A stretch of DNA of 64,000 nucleotides from Flavobacterium sp. LC2016-13. Lineage in GTDB: Bacteria; Bacteroidota; Bacteroidia; Flavobacteriales; Flavobacteriaceae. The notes beneath the pieces were generated by a model that was not told the DNA's origin, ran no database searches, and worked only from the letters and a program-made list of their open reading frames with translations. The position numbers were made by a program, and so were the translations under genes. This document shows, in pieces, positions 32,449-41,777 of this stretch (its first letter is position 1; every line of letters begins with the position of its first letter). The DNA lies in the NCBI RefSeq assembly GCF_009707955.1, contig NZ_WMDQ01000001.1, forward strand, positions 620,001 to 684,000, in the 5' to 3' direction.

Positions 32449-34953
32449 TTAGAAATAGAATCCGAACGATCCTTTTACTGCAAATTTATTAGCATCAGGA
32501 GTATTTAAATAACTTCCTCTCCAGGAGAAATCGATTCTGAAAACTTTGAAGATATTTCCAATTCCGGCGTTATATTCCCAATATACATTCTCTGGAGCAT
32601 TGTAAACCTGATCAGAAGCATTGATAGCTCTGTTAGCATCAGAAATTGTTCCGTAAACTCCTTTTACACCAACAAATTCTCTCCAATTCAGTTTTCTCAT
32701 AAATGGAATTCTGGCGAATAATCTTCCTCCAAAATCATGGTTCCATTGTAAAGTGGTATATTGATCGGTTATGAATTCGTAGAAATTCAGGTTACTAAAC
32801 GTATTTTCGATTGTAAAATAAGTTTGGTTTCCAGGAATTACACTCATTAATCCTAACGGAATTGTTCCGAAAGTTTTTCCGGTTTCCAGAATGATATTTG
32901 ATCTTCCTAATGGCCCAATAATAATTGGCTGCTTGTAATATAATTGTATTTTTTCATAAGCAAAATCACTTTGCATTACACCTTTTAGTCCATAACTAAA
33001 ATTGACAAAGAAATGGGTGAACGGACTATCAACAAGATCACGTTCTACACCAAAGCCAATCGTTTTACGTTTTGGCATCAATTCGAACTGAACATTGGCT
33101 TCAAACTGTTTTACTTCGCTTGCAATAATTCCCGCAGGATTTGTTGGAGTTGGCAAAGTGGTATAATAATCTAAACTAAACGTTGGCGATGCTGATGCTA
33201 ATGTTCTATAAGATATACCAGCCGAAACTACAAAGTTTTTAATTGGCTCCATTTCTACGGAAACGTTGCTCAAATTAATATTGGTTAATTTCCCGTTACT
33301 TCCCGTTGTAAACAAGGCAGATGAAGCAAAACTTCGTCCTAAAATATCGTTTGTTGTGGTTAAACTGGCTCCAATTTGCTCAATGTCACGCCTGTTTCCT
33401 CCAGAAATAATAACTCGGTTTTTCTTATCAACCATCCATTTTCCTGAAGCTCCGTATTTGAATTTATTATCATCAAAACCGTAAGCCGTGTATGCTTGTA
33501 AACGCCAAGGATCATTTGGTCCAAAATACGTCCTTCCTCCTACCCTTAGTCGTAATCCTTCGACTTCATTATAACCAAATGTTGAAAAAATAGGTCCGTA
33601 ATCGAAGTTTTTAAATTCGACATAGCCGCTTCCTAAAATCGAGACGAGACTATACAATTGTTTAAATCGCTTGACGGTTTGTAGCGTGTCAAGCATTTTA
33701 TAAATTCCTTGTTCGTCTTTGTTTAATTTCTCAAAACGATTTTCTTCCCAAAATTCATCCGGCCGTTCATAAACAACATTGTCTATAAAATTGACTTCTT
33801 CTTTATAAAACTTATCCGGTTTTGGGATATTAAATTTATGATTTCTAAATAAGGTTGTTCGTTTTCCGTAAACTCCTTTTGATTTTTCTTTTTTATTCAA
33901 AGCAAAATCAGACATCATATAATCTCTTGTTAATAGAAAAACAGAATCGTTTTCTACTTCAAATTCCTGTTCGATATAAATATCTTTTACCCAGTTAATA
34001 TTGGCACTTTTGGTAACGCCCATATTAATTTTTTTGATAGCAAAAGTGGTGTCATTTACCCAGAAATCTCCTTTAAAGGTTAATTCGTTTTTTCGCCTCG
34101 GATAAAAAACAATATTATAACACCATTTTTTGTCGATATAAGCACTGTCTTTCAGAACATAATTATAAACATCAATTCCGGTTCTTGAAAGTGGGCTTGT
34201 AAAACTTTTATCAAAAAATTTAAGGTGATTATCGTAAATATTATAATCTGAATAAAGATCTTTTACAAAAGCCAAAATCTGCTGATTTCCGTTAAATCCG
34301 GATGTTTTGCTTCCGTTAAGATTTTCTTTTACTTTCTTTAATTTATTATCTCCGTAAACATCATATACTGATTCGTTGATAAAAATTGGCAAATATGTTT
34401 TTCCCGTAACATCTGATGTATCAACATGATCAAACACAAACTCCATTCCTTTAAAGAGTTTGTTTTTCATAAAAGCACTGTCGATCGTGTTCATGTCGAA
34501 CTCGACTTTCTCGTACTTTTGCATCTGATATTGATTGAATTGGTAAAGTCCGTTTTTACGCTTTCTTTCCCAAATTTTTCTCAAAATATCCAATGCCGGA
34601 TTATTTTTCTTAGATGTTTTTCCGGTAAAAATTACAACTTCGTTTAGTGCTTCGGCTTCACTTAAAACAATTTTAAATTCATAATTAACTGCTTTTTCTA
34701 ACGGAACTTCTTTATCTGAAAATCCTGCCGATGTAACTAATAAAGCGGTATAAGTATTTGGCGATTCCAGATAAAAACGCCCGTCTTCGTTAGAAACGAT
34801 TCCGGTATTTGAACCTTTGAAAACAACATTTGCAAACGGAATTGGCTGATTCGATTTGTCCAAAACAATTCCACTCACTTTAGTTTGTGCAGTAGCAATA
34901 TTTGCGAGTGCAAATACAAAAAATAGGCTAAGTAAAATTAGTTTTTTTATCAT
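32449..34953 (-). CDS. DUF5686 outer-membrane protein with carboxypeptidase-like N-domain
   Basis: An 834-aa protein. Signal peptide to about residue 22 (ATAQ), a carboxypeptidase-D regulatory-like domain (about 25-110), then a long DUF5686 region ending in strands typical of an outer-membrane barrel (final residues GSFGFYF). Such proteins are common and largely uncharacterised in Bacteroidota. It stands alone between two intrinsic terminators. Confidence 0.85.
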   Translation of the reverse strand: MIKKLILLSLFFVFALANIATAQTKVSGIVLDKSNQPIPFANVVFKGSNTGIVSNEDGRFYLESPNTYTALLVTSAGFSDKEVPLEKAVNYEFKIVLSEAEALNEVVIFTGKTSKKNNPALDILRKIWERKRKNGLYQFNQYQMQKYEKVEFDMNTIDSAFMKNKLFKGMEFVFDHVDTSDVTGKTYLPIFINESVYDVYGDNKLKKVKENLNGSKTSGFNGNQQILAFVKDLYSDYNIYDNHLKFFDKSFTSPLSRTGIDVYNYVLKDSAYIDKKWCYNIVFYPRRKNELTFKGDFWVNDTTFAIKKINMGVTKSANINWVKDIYIEQEFEVENDSVFLLTRDYMMSDFALNKKEKSKGVYGKRTTLFRNHKFNIPKPDKFYKEEVNFIDNVVYERPDEFWEENRFEKLNKDEQGIYKMLDTLQTVKRFKQLYSLVSILGSGYVEFKNFDYGPIFSTFGYNEVEGLRLRVGGRTYFGPNDPWRLQAYTAYGFDDNKFKYGASGKWMVDKKNRVIISGGNRRDIEQIGASLTTTNDILGRSFASSALFTTGSNGKLTNINLSNVSVEMEPIKNFVVSAGISYRTLASASPTFSLDYYTTLPTPTNPAGIIASEVKQFEANVQFELMPKRKTIGFGVERDLVDSPFTHFFVNFSYGLKGVMQSDFAYEKIQLYYKQPIIIGPLGRSNIILETGKTFGTIPLGLMSVIPGNQTYFTIENTFSNLNFYEFITDQYTTLQWNHDFGGRLFARIPFMRKLNWREFVGVKGVYGTISDANRAINASDQVYNAPENVYWEYNAGIGNIFKVFRIDFSWRGSYLNTPDANKFAVKGSFGFYF

Positions 34954-34958
34954 CTGGC

Positions 34959-34998
34959 AAAAAAAAACTTCATCAATTAATATGAATGATGAAGTTTT
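34959..34998 (-). terminator. Terminator after pdhB
   Basis: AAAACTTCATCA (34964-34975) with TGATGAAGTTTT (34987-34998), 12-bp stem, followed by T run on the minus strand. Confidence 0.85.
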
Positions 34999-35017
34999 AT
35001 ATATATCGTTTAATTTA

Positions 35018-35995
35018 CTATTTGTACAATACTTTCTTAACTGCTTTTACTACATCAGCTGCATTTGGCAACCAATCTTTTAGTAAAACAGGAGAGTAAG
35101 GTGCAGGCGTATCTGCAGTTGTAATACGTTGAATTGGCGCATCAAGAAAATCAAAAGCTTGTTCTTGTACGATATATGTGATTTCAGATGAAATACTGGC
35201 AAATGGCCAGGCTTCTTCTAAAATTACTAAACGGTTTGTTTTTTTAACCGATTTAAGAATAGCATCTTTATCCATAGGACGTACTGTTCTTAAGTCGATA
35301 ATTTCGCATGAAATTCCTTCTTTAGCTAATTCATCAGCAGCAATAAAAGCTTCTTTGATGATTTTTCCGAAAGAAACAATAGTAACGTCTTTTCCTTCAC
35401 GTTTAACATCAGCAACTCCAAGTGGAATTGTGTATTCTCCGTCTGGTACTTCACCTTTGTCACCATACATTTGCTCAGATTCCATGAAAATTACAGGATC
35501 ATTATCGCGAATTGCAGATTTTAAAAGTCCTTTTGCATCGTAAGGAGTTGATGGTACAACTACTTTAAGACCCGGAGTATTAGCAAACCAGTTTTCTAAA
35601 GCTTGAGAGTGAGTTGCTCCTAATTGACCTGCAGAAGCAGTTGGCCCACGGAAAACGATTGGCACATTAAATTGTCCACCAGTCATTTGGCGCATTTTAG
35701 CAGCATTATTTATAATTTGATCAATACCAACTAAACAGAAGTTGAATGTCATGTACTCTACAATAGGACGACAGCCGTTCATTGCTGAACCTACTGCAAT
35801 TCCTGTAAAACCAAGCTCAGCAATTGGAGTATCGATTACTCTTTTTTCGCCAAACTCAGCAAGCATTCCTTTTGAAGCTTTGTATGCTCCGTTGTATTCT
35901 GCAACTTCTTCGCCCATTAAATATATGGATTCATCGTGACGCATTTCTTCGCTCATCGCTTCACAAATGGCCTCTCTAAATTGTATTGTTCTCAT
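35018..35995 (-). CDS. pdhB: Pyruvate dehydrogenase E1 component, beta subunit
   Basis: A 325-aa cytoplasmic subunit of the alpha2-beta2 type E1 of the pyruvate dehydrogenase complex, which decarboxylates pyruvate with thiamine diphosphate. MRTIQFREAICEAMSEEM, FRGPTASAGQLGATHSQALE and GDKGEVPDGEYTIPLG fit, as does the C-terminal TADTPAPYSP. Gene partners (E1 alpha, E2) are not in this window. A 2-oxoacid dehydrogenase of another specificity is possible but less likely. Confidence 0.93.
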   Translation of the reverse strand: MRTIQFREAICEAMSEEMRHDESIYLMGEEVAEYNGAYKASKGMLAEFGEKRVIDTPIAELGFTGIAVGSAMNGCRPIVEYMTFNFCLVGIDQIINNAAKMRQMTGGQFNVPIVFRGPTASAGQLGATHSQALENWFANTPGLKVVVPSTPYDAKGLLKSAIRDNDPVIFMESEQMYGDKGEVPDGEYTIPLGVADVKREGKDVTIVSFGKIIKEAFIAADELAKEGISCEIIDLRTVRPMDKDAILKSVKKTNRLVILEEAWPFASISSEITYIVQEQAFDFLDAPIQRITTADTPAPYSPVLLKDWLPNAADVVKAVKKVLYK

Positions 35996-36485
35996 ATTTA
36001 TATTGTATGTTGAATTTTCTGAAGAGCAAAAATAAATATTTTAAATAACTTAAAAGCATAAATTGAATTTAAAATCACATGAACTTCTTTCCGGATTTAG
36101 GTTTTAACTTTTTAATCTTTATTGTACTATTTACGAAATCGATATAATACACAATATATGGCTTAAAAATCATTTTACACAAATTCTACTTTATTTGTGT
36201 AAATGTAAAATTTAATGAAATCGGGTTTTAAAACAAACTAACTTAAAAATTGGCGCAAATAATATCAACTTTACCCTTCTTATAGCTTTTCAAAAATTGC
36301 AAATTTCCTAAGAATCAGTTGAAATGACTGCATTTTCATTTTTGTTTTACGATAAAATACCAGTAAAAATCCACAATCTTCGAAAACGTAATAGTTTTTA
36401 AAAAATATTATGCATGCATAGTATATTATTCCGATTTTAATTTCTAAATTTGTAAAAGAATATTATAAATATAAAATATATACTT
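35996..36485. other. Divergent intergenic region pdhB / etfB
   Basis: 490 nt with no convincing gene. It holds a -7 box for pdhB (TATTTTTG, minus 36034-36027), one for etfB (TAAATTTG, 36445-36452) and a perfect 10-bp hairpin TTTACACAAA/TTTGTGTAAA (36174-36203, 10-nt loop) that may be an operator or an RNA hairpin. The rest is AT-rich. Confidence 0.5.
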
Positions 36486-37232
36486 ATGAAAATATTAGTT
36501 TGCATCAGTCATGTACCTGATACTACTTCAAAAATCAACTTCTCCAATGGTGATTCAGAATTCGATACCAATGGTGTACAATATGTAATTAATCCTAATG
36601 ATGAGTTTGGTTTAACTCGTGCCATTTGGTTTCAGGAACAACAAGGTGCTACTGTAACTGTAGTAAATGTTGGAGGTCCTGATACTGAGCCAACTTTGCG
36701 TAAAGCATTGGCAATTGGTGCAAATGAAGCAATACGTGTAAATGCTAATCCAACTGATGGTTTCTTTGTTGCAAAACAACTTGCTGAAGTAATTAAAACA
36801 GGCGGTTATGATCTTGTAATTGCAGGAAAAGAGTCTTTAGATTATAATGGTGGAATGGTTCCGGGAATGATTGCAGGAATTTTAGGTTCTAACTTTTTAA
36901 ACTCTTGTACAAGTGTAACTATTGATGGAAACAATGTAAAAGCAGTTCGTGAAATTGATGGTGGAAAAGAAACTGTAAGTACTACTCTTCCTTTAATTAT
37001 TGGTGGACAAAAAGGTCTTGTTGAAGAAAAAGATTTACGTATCCCGAACATGAGAGGAATCATGACTGCGAGAACTAAAGCTTTAACTATTCTTGAGCCA
37101 GTTGACGCTCCGGTAAACACAAAAGCGGTAAAATTTGAAAAACCAGCTCCAAAATCAGCAGTAAAATTAATTTCTCCTGATAATTTAGATGAGTTAATCA
37201 ATTTATTACACAACGAAGCTAAAGTTATTTAA
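36486..37232 (+). CDS. etfB: Electron transfer flavoprotein, beta subunit
   Basis: A 248-aa cytoplasmic subunit that carries electrons from acyl-CoA and other dehydrogenases. MKILVCISHVPDT, VINPNDEFGLTRA and AGKESLDYNGGMVPGMIAGILG are family hallmarks. It is followed by etfA after 138 nt of short repeated TCTAAAA words. Confidence 0.95.
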   Translation: MKILVCISHVPDTTSKINFSNGDSEFDTNGVQYVINPNDEFGLTRAIWFQEQQGATVTVVNVGGPDTEPTLRKALAIGANEAIRVNANPTDGFFVAKQLAEVIKTGGYDLVIAGKESLDYNGGMVPGMIAGILGSNFLNSCTSVTIDGNNVKAVREIDGGKETVSTTLPLIIGGQKGLVEEKDLRIPNMRGIMTARTKALTILEPVDAPVNTKAVKFEKPAPKSAVKLISPDNLDELINLLHNEAKVI

Positions 37233-37370
37233 GATTGTAGAGTTTAGATTTTAGATTGCTGAATTGCAATACGAAATCTAAAACCAACTTAAATCGTTAA
37301 TTTAAAATAACAATCATTTTAGTTCAGATTTTCGAAATCTGAAATCTAAAATCTAAAATCTAAAATTATC

Positions 37371-38339
37371 ATGTCAATATTAATATATGCAGAATCTGCA
37401 GAAGGAAAATTTAAAAAAGTTGCTTTTGAATTAGCTTCATACGCTAAAAAAGTAGCTGAAACATTAGGAACAACAGTTACAGCTTTAACTGTAAACATTA
37501 GCGACGTAAGCGAATTATCTAAATACGGAGTTGATAAAGTATTAAAAGTTACAAACGATAAATTAGCAGGTTTTACAGCTAAGGCTTATGCTGACGTTAT
37601 CAAACAAGCTGCTGAAAAAGAAGGTACAAAAGTAGTTTTACTTTCTTCAACTACAGATAGTATTTATCTTTCATCATTAGTTGCAGTTGCTTTAAATGCA
37701 GGTTTTGCTTCTAACGTTGTTGGATTACCATTGAGCACTTCTCCTTTTCAGGTAAAAAGAAATGCTTTCTCAAACAAAGCTTTCAATATTACTGAAATCA
37801 GTACAGATGTAAAAGTTCTTGGTTTGGCTAAAAACTCTTATGGAATTTTCGAAAGCGCAGGATCTGCAACTGTAGAAGATTTTAATCCATCAATTGGAGA
37901 TAATGACTTTGGAGTTAAAGTAGAATCTGTAGAAAAAGTAAGCGGAAAAGTTTCTATCGCTGATGCTGATGTTGTAGTTTCTGGCGGACGTGGACTAAAA
38001 GGTCCTGAAAATTGGGGATTAGTTGAAGATTTAGCGGCTGTTTTAGGCGCTGCAACTGCTTGTTCTAAACCAGTTTCAGATTTAGGATGGAGACCTCACA
38101 GCGAGCACGTTGGACAAACAGGAAAACCGGTTGCTACTAATTTATATATTGCAATTGGAATTTCCGGAGCAATTCAGCATATTGCAGGTATCAACTCATC
38201 AAAAGTAAAAGTGGTTATCAATAGTGATCCTGAAGCTCCTTTCTTTAAGGTTGCAGATTATGGTATTGTTGGAGATGCATTTGAAATTGTTCCTAAATTA
38301 ACAGAGAAATTAAAAGCTTTTAAAGCACAACATTCTTAA
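37371..38339 (+). CDS. etfA: Electron transfer flavoprotein, alpha subunit
   Basis: A 322-aa partner of EtfB that binds FAD in its C-terminal half: VVSGGRGLKGPENWGLVEDLA, RPHSEHVGQTGKPV, YIAIGISGAIQHIAGI and INSDPEAPFFKVADYGIVGD are all conserved. Length is normal. It probably forms an operon with etfB. Confidence 0.96.
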   Translation: MSILIYAESAEGKFKKVAFELASYAKKVAETLGTTVTALTVNISDVSELSKYGVDKVLKVTNDKLAGFTAKAYADVIKQAAEKEGTKVVLLSSTTDSIYLSSLVAVALNAGFASNVVGLPLSTSPFQVKRNAFSNKAFNITEISTDVKVLGLAKNSYGIFESAGSATVEDFNPSIGDNDFGVKVESVEKVSGKVSIADADVVVSGGRGLKGPENWGLVEDLAAVLGAATACSKPVSDLGWRPHSEHVGQTGKPVATNLYIAIGISGAIQHIAGINSSKVKVVINSDPEAPFFKVADYGIVGDAFEIVPKLTEKLKAFKAQHS

Positions 38340-38361
38340 TTTAAAAATCTCTATAAAAATA

Positions 38362-38412
38362 TAGCTGCCTAAAAATAAGATAATCGTATCTTTGCTTTAG
38401 GTGGCTTTTTTG
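38362..38412 (+). terminator. Terminator after etfA
   Basis: GCTGCCTAAA (38364-38373) pairs with TTTAGGTGGC (38397-38406) through ten pairs including two wobbles, followed by TTTTTT. The loop contains TATCTTTG (38387-38394), a possible -7 box for the next gene. Confidence 0.6.
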
Positions 38413-38503
38413 TTCCATATTTTTTGATTAAAATTGCACCTTTATTTTTTAATTTAAAAAAGTACTAAAATGTGGCATTAATTGCCCTTTTTTACCCTTA
38501 TAT

Positions 38504-39127
38504 ATGAGTCTAGTAAAATTATCCATAAAAGGAATATCATACAGCCAAACTCAAAATGGCGCCTATGCCTTGATTTTGAATGAAGTTGATGGCGAAAGAA
38601 AACTGCCAATTGTAATTGGTGCTTTTGAAGCTCAGTCAATTGCTATTGCCTTAGAAAAAGAGATAAAACCTCCTCGCCCGTTAACGCATGATTTATTCAA
38701 AAACTTTGCAGAAAGATTTGATATTGTTGTCAAACAAGTCATTATTCATAAACTTGTTGATGGTGTTTTTTATTCAAGTTTAATTTGCGAAAGAGATAAA
38801 ATCGAAGAAATTATCGATGCCAGAACTTCTGATGCGATTGCATTGGCTTTACGTTTTAATGCTCCGATTTTTACTTATAAAAACATCCTGGATAAAGCCG
38901 GTATCTATTTAAAATCAAATACTGCCGAAACAGATCAGGGATCTCAGGAAATTGATGATGTGCTTTCGAATCCGGAAACTTTTGGTCATGAAGAAGAAAC
39001 AAATCAATCCGGAGATGTTTATGCCAAGCATAGTTTAGAAGAACTAAACGATCTTTTAGATCAGGCGGTTTCTCAGGAGGATTATGAAAAAGCAGCTAAA
39101 ATTAGAGATGAAATCTCGAAAAGATAG
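38504..39127 (+). CDS. Bifunctional nuclease family protein (DUF151) with UVR motif
   Basis: A 207-aa protein. Residues 1-140 form the BFN/DUF151 domain (LPIVIGAFEAQSIAIALE, RTSDAIALALRFNAPIF), a family with reported DNase/RNase activity. The C-terminal end (SLEELNDLLDQAVSQEDYEKAAKIRDEI) is a UVR motif like that in UvrB/UvrC, which suggests a protein-protein contact. The combination is usual in Bacteroidota. It precedes thyA, separated by short repeats. Confidence 0.87.
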   Translation: MSLVKLSIKGISYSQTQNGAYALILNEVDGERKLPIVIGAFEAQSIAIALEKEIKPPRPLTHDLFKNFAERFDIVVKQVIIHKLVDGVFYSSLICERDKIEEIIDARTSDAIALALRFNAPIFTYKNILDKAGIYLKSNTAETDQGSQEIDDVLSNPETFGHEEETNQSGDVYAKHSLEELNDLLDQAVSQEDYEKAAKIRDEISKR

Positions 39128-39241
39128 TTATAAGGCTGTAAGCCGTAAGCTTTAGGCAATAAGCTTAAAGCGCAAACATAAAAAAACAAGCTGAAAGCAT
39201 TAGGAAAAAAGCCTAAAGCTTAAAGCCTAAAGCTTAAAGCA
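39128..39241. repeat. Short degenerate repeats of AAGCTTAAAGC/AAGCCTAAAGC upstream of thyA
   Basis: The gap between the nuclease gene and thyA is built from variants of TAAGCTTTAGGC and AGCTTAAAGCCTAAAGC in both orientations. No gene is present. The pattern suggests repeat expansion and can fold into several alternative hairpins just upstream of the thyA start. Confidence 0.75.
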
Positions 39242-39244
39242 ATA

Positions 39245-40096
39245 ATGAAACAATACTTAGATTTAGTAAAACACGTTTTAGAAAACGGGAATCAAAAAGG
39301 AGACCGAACAGGAACCGGAACAAAAAGTGTTTTTGGTTACCAGATGCGTTTTGATTTAAGTGAAGGTTTCCCAATGGTTACAACCAAAAAATTACACTTA
39401 AAATCTATTATATACGAACTGCTTTGGTTTTTAAAAGGCGATACCAACATCAAATATCTTCAGGAAAACGGAGTTAAGATTTGGGATGCCTGGGCAGATT
39501 CTAACGGGGATTTAGGACCGGTTTACGGACATCAATGGCGTAACTGGAATAGTGAAGAAATTGATCAGATTTCTGAATTGATTACGGAACTAAAAACAAA
39601 TCCGAACAGCAGAAGAATGCTTGTTTCAGCATGGAATCCTTCAGTTTTACCGGATACCAAAAAATCATTTGAAGAAAATGTTGCGAATAATAAGGCTGCG
39701 TTGCCTCCTTGTCATGCTTTCTTTCAATTTTATGTAACAAGTCCGGATCTTGAAAAAGGTGAGACAAAAGGAAAATTATCTTGTCAATTGTACCAACGAA
39801 GTGCTGATATATTCTTGGGAGTTCCTTTTAATATTGCTTCTTATGCGCTTTTAACGATGATGATTGCTCAGGTTTGCGATTTAGAATATGGTGAATTTAT
39901 TCACACTTTTGGAGATGCGCACATTTATAACAATCATTTTGAGCAATTAGAACTTCAATTAACCCGTGAACCAAAACCATTACCAAAAATGATTTTAAAC
40001 CCAGCGATTAAAAACATTTTTGATTTTGATTATAATGACTTCACTCTTTTAGATTATGAACCGCATGCGGGCATAAAAGGAAGTGTTGCTGTATAA
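39245..40096 (+). CDS. thyA: Thymidylate synthase
   Basis: A 283-aa cytoplasmic enzyme methylating dUMP to dTMP with methylene-tetrahydrofolate. The catalytic Cys lies in [12 protein letters not shown], followed by [20 protein letters not shown] and GDAHIYNNH. Full length. It forms a folate-related neighbourhood with folA about 0.9 kb downstream, although an opposite-strand gene lies between. Confidence 0.97.
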   Translation: MKQYLDLVKHVLENGNQKGDRTGTGTKSVFGYQMRFDLSEGFPMVTTKKLHLKSIIYELLWFLKGDTNIKYLQENGVKIWDAWADSNGDLGPVYGHQWRNWNSEEIDQISELITELKTNPNSRRMLVSAWNPSVLPDTKKSFEENVANNKAALPPCHAFFQFYVTSPDLEKGETKGKLSCQLYQRSADIFLGVPFNIASYALLTMMIAQVCDLEYGEFIHTFGDAHIYNNHFEQLELQLTREPKPLPKMILNPAIKNIFDFDYNDFTLLDYEPHAGIKGSVAV

Positions 40097-40103
40097 AACA
40101 TAG

Positions 40104-40134
40104 AAATCCGCTTAAAATTTAAGCGGATTTTTTA
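40104..40134. terminator. Bidirectional terminator after thyA
   Basis: AAATCCGCTTAAA (40104-40116), one base, then its exact complement (40118-40130), followed by T run. It sits between convergent thyA and the gene ending at 40132. Confidence 0.88.
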
Positions 40135-40428
40135 TACTACCAAAACACTATTTTCACTTCCTGCAAAATCATTCCATTTGTATGAATCTGCTTCAGGGTC
40201 GTTCACATAACTTCCGTCAATTACATATTTAAATTCATAAATAGCATCTTTAACTAAGTCATAAGTAGCTTTAAAAGTTCCGTTTTTTAGTTTGCTCAAG
40301 GTTCCTTCTTCAGCATTCCAATTATTGAAATCTCCCACAACAGCTGCTGAATTTGCTTCTTTAGCTTCTACAGAAAATGTAACTTTAACCACTGGTTTCG
40401 TTTTAATAAATTGTTTCCTCAAAGACAT
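40132..40428 (-). CDS. Small glycogen-binding-like (CBM48 / isoamylase N-terminal) protein
   Basis: A 98-aa single-domain protein of the early-set immunoglobulin fold found at the start of branching enzymes and in AMPK beta subunits: VTFSVEAKEANSAAVVGDFNNWN, ATYDLVKDAIYEFKYVIDGSYVNDPEADSYKWNDFAG. No enzyme domain is attached. It may bind glycogen-like polymers or act as an adaptor; this is inference from fold. Confidence 0.85.
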   Translation of the reverse strand: MSLRKQFIKTKPVVKVTFSVEAKEANSAAVVGDFNNWNAEEGTLSKLKNGTFKATYDLVKDAIYEFKYVIDGSYVNDPEADSYKWNDFAGSENSVLVV

Positions 40429-40669
40429 AACTGTTTAATTTTTAGATTTATACAATAAAATTACAGAATAAATCTTACACTTTAATATTGCAATAATCGA
40501 TTTGCGATAATAGCAAAAAGGCAATATCATTTTAGCTATATCCATAATTAAATGCACTAAAATTTTTACAATTCAAATTCAAAACTGTTTCTGAAACAAA
40601 TATTGTGATTCTAAAACAGTGTGGTTTTCAAAATAAATTTTAACTTTATAAACTCATTATTTAGATGTT

Positions 40670-41017
40670 ATGGAAAAAGAAGTGCACGAGCAATACGAAT
40701 ATGCCCGAAGAAGATTAAGACAAAAAAAAATACTCTATTTTCACTTTGTACTTTTTCTTATAGGTAGTTTATTTTTATTTATAGCAAATAAATTTTTTGG
40801 CTTTGGCGTTAGCGAAACTGAGCCAAACTGGTGTATCTGGGCTATAACAATATGGCTTTTTATCTTTATTTTACACTTTATAAAAGTTTATATTACTGAT
40901 AGATTCATGAATAAAAAATGGGAAAGAGAACAAATTGACAGACTTGTTGCTTTACAGCAAAAAAGAATCAGTCAATTAGAATCGAAGATAAATGAGGATA
41001 CCGATAATAAAATTTAG
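40670..41017 (+). CDS. 2TM domain-containing membrane protein
   Basis: A 115-aa protein with two hydrophobic segments (about 21-42 and 53-74) flanked by charged ends and a C-terminal Gln/Lys-rich helix (VALQQKRISQLESKI). This fits the 2TM family, often found singly or fused to LytTR/histidine-kinase proteins. Function unknown. It ends 11 nt before folA and is probably co-transcribed with it. Confidence 0.8.
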   Translation: MEKEVHEQYEYARRRLRQKKILYFHFVLFLIGSLFLFIANKFFGFGVSETEPNWCIWAITIWLFIFILHFIKVYITDRFMNKKWEREQIDRLVALQQKRISQLESKINEDTDNKI

Positions 41018-41028
41018 TTACCATTACC

Positions 41029-41511
41029 ATGATTATAATGATAGCGGCTGTTGCCGAAAATAATGCTCTTGGAAAAAACAATGAATTAGTTTGGCACTTA
41101 CCAAATGACTTTAAAAGATTTAAATCGCTTACGACTAATCATCACATTATTATGGGAAGAAAAACTTTTGAAAGTTTTCCAAAACCATTACCTAACAGGG
41201 TTCATGTTGTGATAACACGTCAAACCGATTATCATCCTGAAGGTTGTATTGTAGTAGACAGTATTGAAAAAGCCATTGCTGTATGTCCTGAAAATGAAGA
41301 TTCATATATTATTGGTGGAGGCGAAATTTATAATTTAGCTTTACCGTATTCAGATATTATTGAAATTACCAAAGTGCATCATGCCTTTGAGGCCGATACA
41401 TTTTTTCCTGAAATTAATAAAAATGAATGGCAGCTTGTAGAAACTGAAGAAAATTTTAAAGATGAAAAACATCTTTATGACTACACTTACGAAACTTACA
41501 TTCGATTATAA
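41029..41511 (+). CDS. folA: Dihydrofolate reductase
   Basis: A 160-aa cytoplasmic enzyme reducing dihydrofolate with NADPH. AAVAENNALGKNNELVWHLPNDFKRFK, IMGRKTFESF and YIIGGGEIYNLALPY are family hallmarks. It recycles the dihydrofolate made by ThyA. Confidence 0.96.
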   Translation: MIIMIAAVAENNALGKNNELVWHLPNDFKRFKSLTTNHHIIMGRKTFESFPKPLPNRVHVVITRQTDYHPEGCIVVDSIEKAIAVCPENEDSYIIGGGEIYNLALPYSDIIEITKVHHAFEADTFFPEINKNEWQLVETEENFKDEKHLYDYTYETYIRL

Positions 41512-41516
41512 AACAA

Positions 41517-41542
41517 AAAACATCCTCTAAAGAGGATGTTCT
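41517..41542. terminator. Short terminator hairpin after folA
   Basis: AACATCCTCT (41519-41528), two bases, then its complement (41531-41540). The stem is perfect; the T run after it is weak on the plus strand, while an A run precedes it. Confidence 0.7.
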
Positions 41543-41562
41543 TAGTAAAAATGATTTTTAGC

Positions 41563-41661
41563 TTAGGACTTATTCAAGAAATAGTTTTGGTAAACTAAAG
41601 CTCCAGTTATTAAAACAACTGAAACTAATTTATATATTAATTCTTTTGAGAGACATCTCAA
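41563..41661 (-). CDS. Possible small hydrophobic ORF C (32 aa)
   Basis: Begins at a TTG whose last bases overlap the stop of ORF B (TTGA) and ends at 41563. It holds one membrane-like segment (LVSVVLITGALVYQNYFL). It may be a separate peptide, or the second half of a protein joined to ORF B by a frameshift at the T6 run. Low confidence. Confidence 0.25.
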   Translation of the reverse strand: MRCLSKELIYKLVSVVLITGALVYQNYFLNKS

Positions 41662-41756
41662 AAAAGGCCTTTAATACCAAATACCACGAAGGTATTAAAG
41701 GCAAAGAAAATTAAAATTTCCAAAAACAAATTTAATCCTAAGAACGTATTTTGCAC
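41658..41756 (-). CDS. Possible small hydrophobic ORF B (32 aa)
   Basis: GTG start at 41756. It is almost entirely hydrophobic (FLGLNLFLEILIFFAFNTFVVFGIKGLF). A perfect 12-bp inverted repeat GCCTTTAATACC (41667-41678 and 41691-41702) lies in its last codons and is followed on the minus strand by six T, so the frame runs through a terminator-like hairpin. Confidence 0.25.
   Translation of the reverse strand: MQNTFLGLNLFLEILIFFAFNTFVVFGIKGLF
41665..41702 (-). terminator. Terminator-like inverted repeat in the folA-ubiE gap
   Basis: 12-bp perfect stem (41667-41678 with 41691-41702), 12-nt loop, then six T on the minus strand. It overlaps the 3' end of hydrophobic ORF B. Confidence 0.6.
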
Positions 41757-41777
41757 TTTAAAATAGTGTTGATATCA

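Noticed and set aside
39128..39241. Repeats upstream of thyA as a CRISPR array
   Set aside because: Units are too short, degenerate and without spacers; no cas genes.
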